DNA of 64,000 bases from Silurus meridionalis (taxonomy: Eukaryota; Chordata; Actinopteri; Siluriformes; Siluridae). The stretch spans positions 7,477,290 to 7,541,289 of the forward strand of contig NC_060899.1 of the NCBI RefSeq assembly GCF_014805685.1, read 5' to 3'. Shown here one piece after another: positions 62,664 to 64,000 of the stretch (its first letter is position 1; every line of letters starts with the position of its first letter). Below the pieces are notes generated by a model. That model saw nothing but the letters and a program-made list of their open reading frames with translations, ran no database searches and had not been told where the DNA came from. The position numbers and the translations under genes are program-made.

Positions 62664-64000
62664 TTATGGAATGAGTATAACCCTTGTTTGTCTGGGTAGT
62701 GGTGAGCAGTAGTGTGTAGCTGATCCCTATCTGACATCAGAGATGCTAGTGGTAGCCAGGGCATTGCTTTTGGGAGAGGCAGTATAACCCTACACTATGG
62801 CGAGTCACATAATCGCTCGCTTCTGATCAGTAACTCAATATGTGCAGCAACAGCGACGATACAAAGCTCCATTTATGTTTCTGCATAGATGATACATCCG
62901 CTAGACCATACTTGACTTATTTACTCTTTGTTGACCATGTCTAAGTTTCTTACAACTGTAAATATTCAGGCACTTGGGACCATCTCACATCGCACACACG
63001 TATATACACCCACACGCACTTACGCACGAATGCACACCCTCACGTACTAGTCGGAAAAGAACAGTAAAATGTGTCATGTTTTCACTGCCTGCTTATGCAG
63101 GAATGTTATTTTTCCAACTCTTGACCCTACTTCAGAATCAGGTATGAACAGAAGGGAGGACGAGGAGGAGTAGGAGGTGTTGGGATCCATTCCATACTGA
63201 CACTAAACACCAAAATATAAGTGACCAGAGAATTGATTGACCAGAGGGAGACAGGGTCTGTTGAAACATGCTTGATTTTTTTTTTTTTTTTTTGGTAACC
63301 AAAAGGGTCTTTTCAACAATGTGAGTTGGTTCAGGCAGTGCTGACGATGCTGAACCCAGATTTTGTTTGTCGCTGACCACATTTCAGTGTGTGTGTGTGA
63401 GAGTGAGAGAGTGCAGAAATACAGCAGACAAAAGGAGAGATCAAATTCTTTTGTGTTTTGATGTATGAATGTATGCGATTTTATAGAAAGAACATTTCGA
63501 TGTGTTCAACACTAGTTATTGTAATTAAATGGAAACTAAAATGGCCTGTTTTGAAGCCGTTTACCATTACAAATAATGAGCTAATGAATTAAGGATGTAC
63601 ATTGAAAAAACTGGTGGGTATTCTATAGGCAATTTGCTAGCATGATTAAAGTCCGTTTGTCCCTATAGAATAAATGGTTGTTGTAAATAGGTATGTTTTT
63701 CAGGCACAAAGGAGTGATCAATTCCAACATGACAGCGTTCCCATTCACAGAGCATAAAATGGCACTGTATAGTTTAATGAGAATAAAAGCGTTGTGGAAC
63801 ATTTGCTACTGCAGAGATGCATCAAGAATCACTTTTATAACTGCGTCAGAGCAGAATTGTTGCAGAAATTGTAATAACTGCCTTGAATCAACTACTACTG
63901 ATAATGAGTTGAAATGAAATGAAAAACATATATATTCTATTTACTTGAGCAGTATGCCTTTATAATAAGTCTGCTTTACATTTACATTAATATTTACGCC

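Larger units (their letters stand above)
48047..64000. other. Long non-coding stretch, probable intron or gene desert
   Basis: No coding exon could be supported. The first 1.3 kb is CpG-rich with (GA)n (about 49190-49213) and poly(C) tracts. From about 51.1 to 58 kb the DNA is AT-rich with few repeats. Complex blocks that may be conserved elements are listed separately. If the exon at 47.9 kb is real, this could be its first intron. Confidence 0.4.

Noticed and set aside
47865..64000. Firm assignment of the 47.9-kb promoter to plagl2 or asxl1
   Set aside because: No zinc-finger or ASXL coding exon is present in the window; only human gene order hints at plagl2, so no symbol is given.

Overview
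The window is nuclear DNA from a vertebrate, most likely a teleost fish. Genes are split by introns with GT/AG borders, and encoded proteins match vertebrate families. Tc1/mariner, hAT, PIF/Harbinger, CR1/Rex-like and RTE-like LINE remnants, tRNA-derived SINEs and long (TA)n, (CA)n and (CT)n tracts are all present. The repeat mix suggests an otophysan such as a catfish, but this is only an impression.

Three protein-coding genes are supported. On the + strand, at the left edge, are the last two coding exons of pcmtd2 (3118-3241 and 4725-5203), encoding the end of an isoaspartyl-methyltransferase-like protein with a C-terminal SOCS box. The rest lies outside the window; an old CR1/Rex-type LINE sits in the intron before these exons. 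On the - strand is a complete kif3b (coding 15980-22844, non-coding first exon near 26751-26820), the kinesin-2 motor subunit, in nine exons. Also on the - strand is a complete pofut1 (31703-35295, seven coding exons), the ER protein O-fucosyltransferase that modifies EGF repeats such as those of Notch. Pofut1 is upstream of kif3b in the same orientation, as in human 20q11.21; pcmtd2 beside them differs from human, where PCMTD2 is at 20q13.33. Pofut1 exon 2 appears to lack one base.

Between the genes: 9799-13540 is a 3.7-kb hAT-type element with an 8-bp target duplication, filled with tRNA-like units in both orientations, including a near-complete cloverleaf and a recent 593-bp tandem duplication. 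27558-30307 is a two-gene PIF/Harbinger transposon inserted into an older Tc1 transposase relic. Kif3b introns carry further Tc1-, hAT-, RTE- and LTR-like remnants.

The right half (about 35.4-64 kb) has no recognisable coding exon. It holds a CpG-rich promoter with an apparent non-coding first exon on the + strand (about 47.87-48.05 kb, strong splice donor), several higher-complexity blocks that look like conserved non-coding elements, very AT-rich filler and many microsatellites. The promoter could belong to a developmental gene with long introns; plagl2, the human head-to-head neighbour of POFUT1, is one guess, not shown by the sequence.
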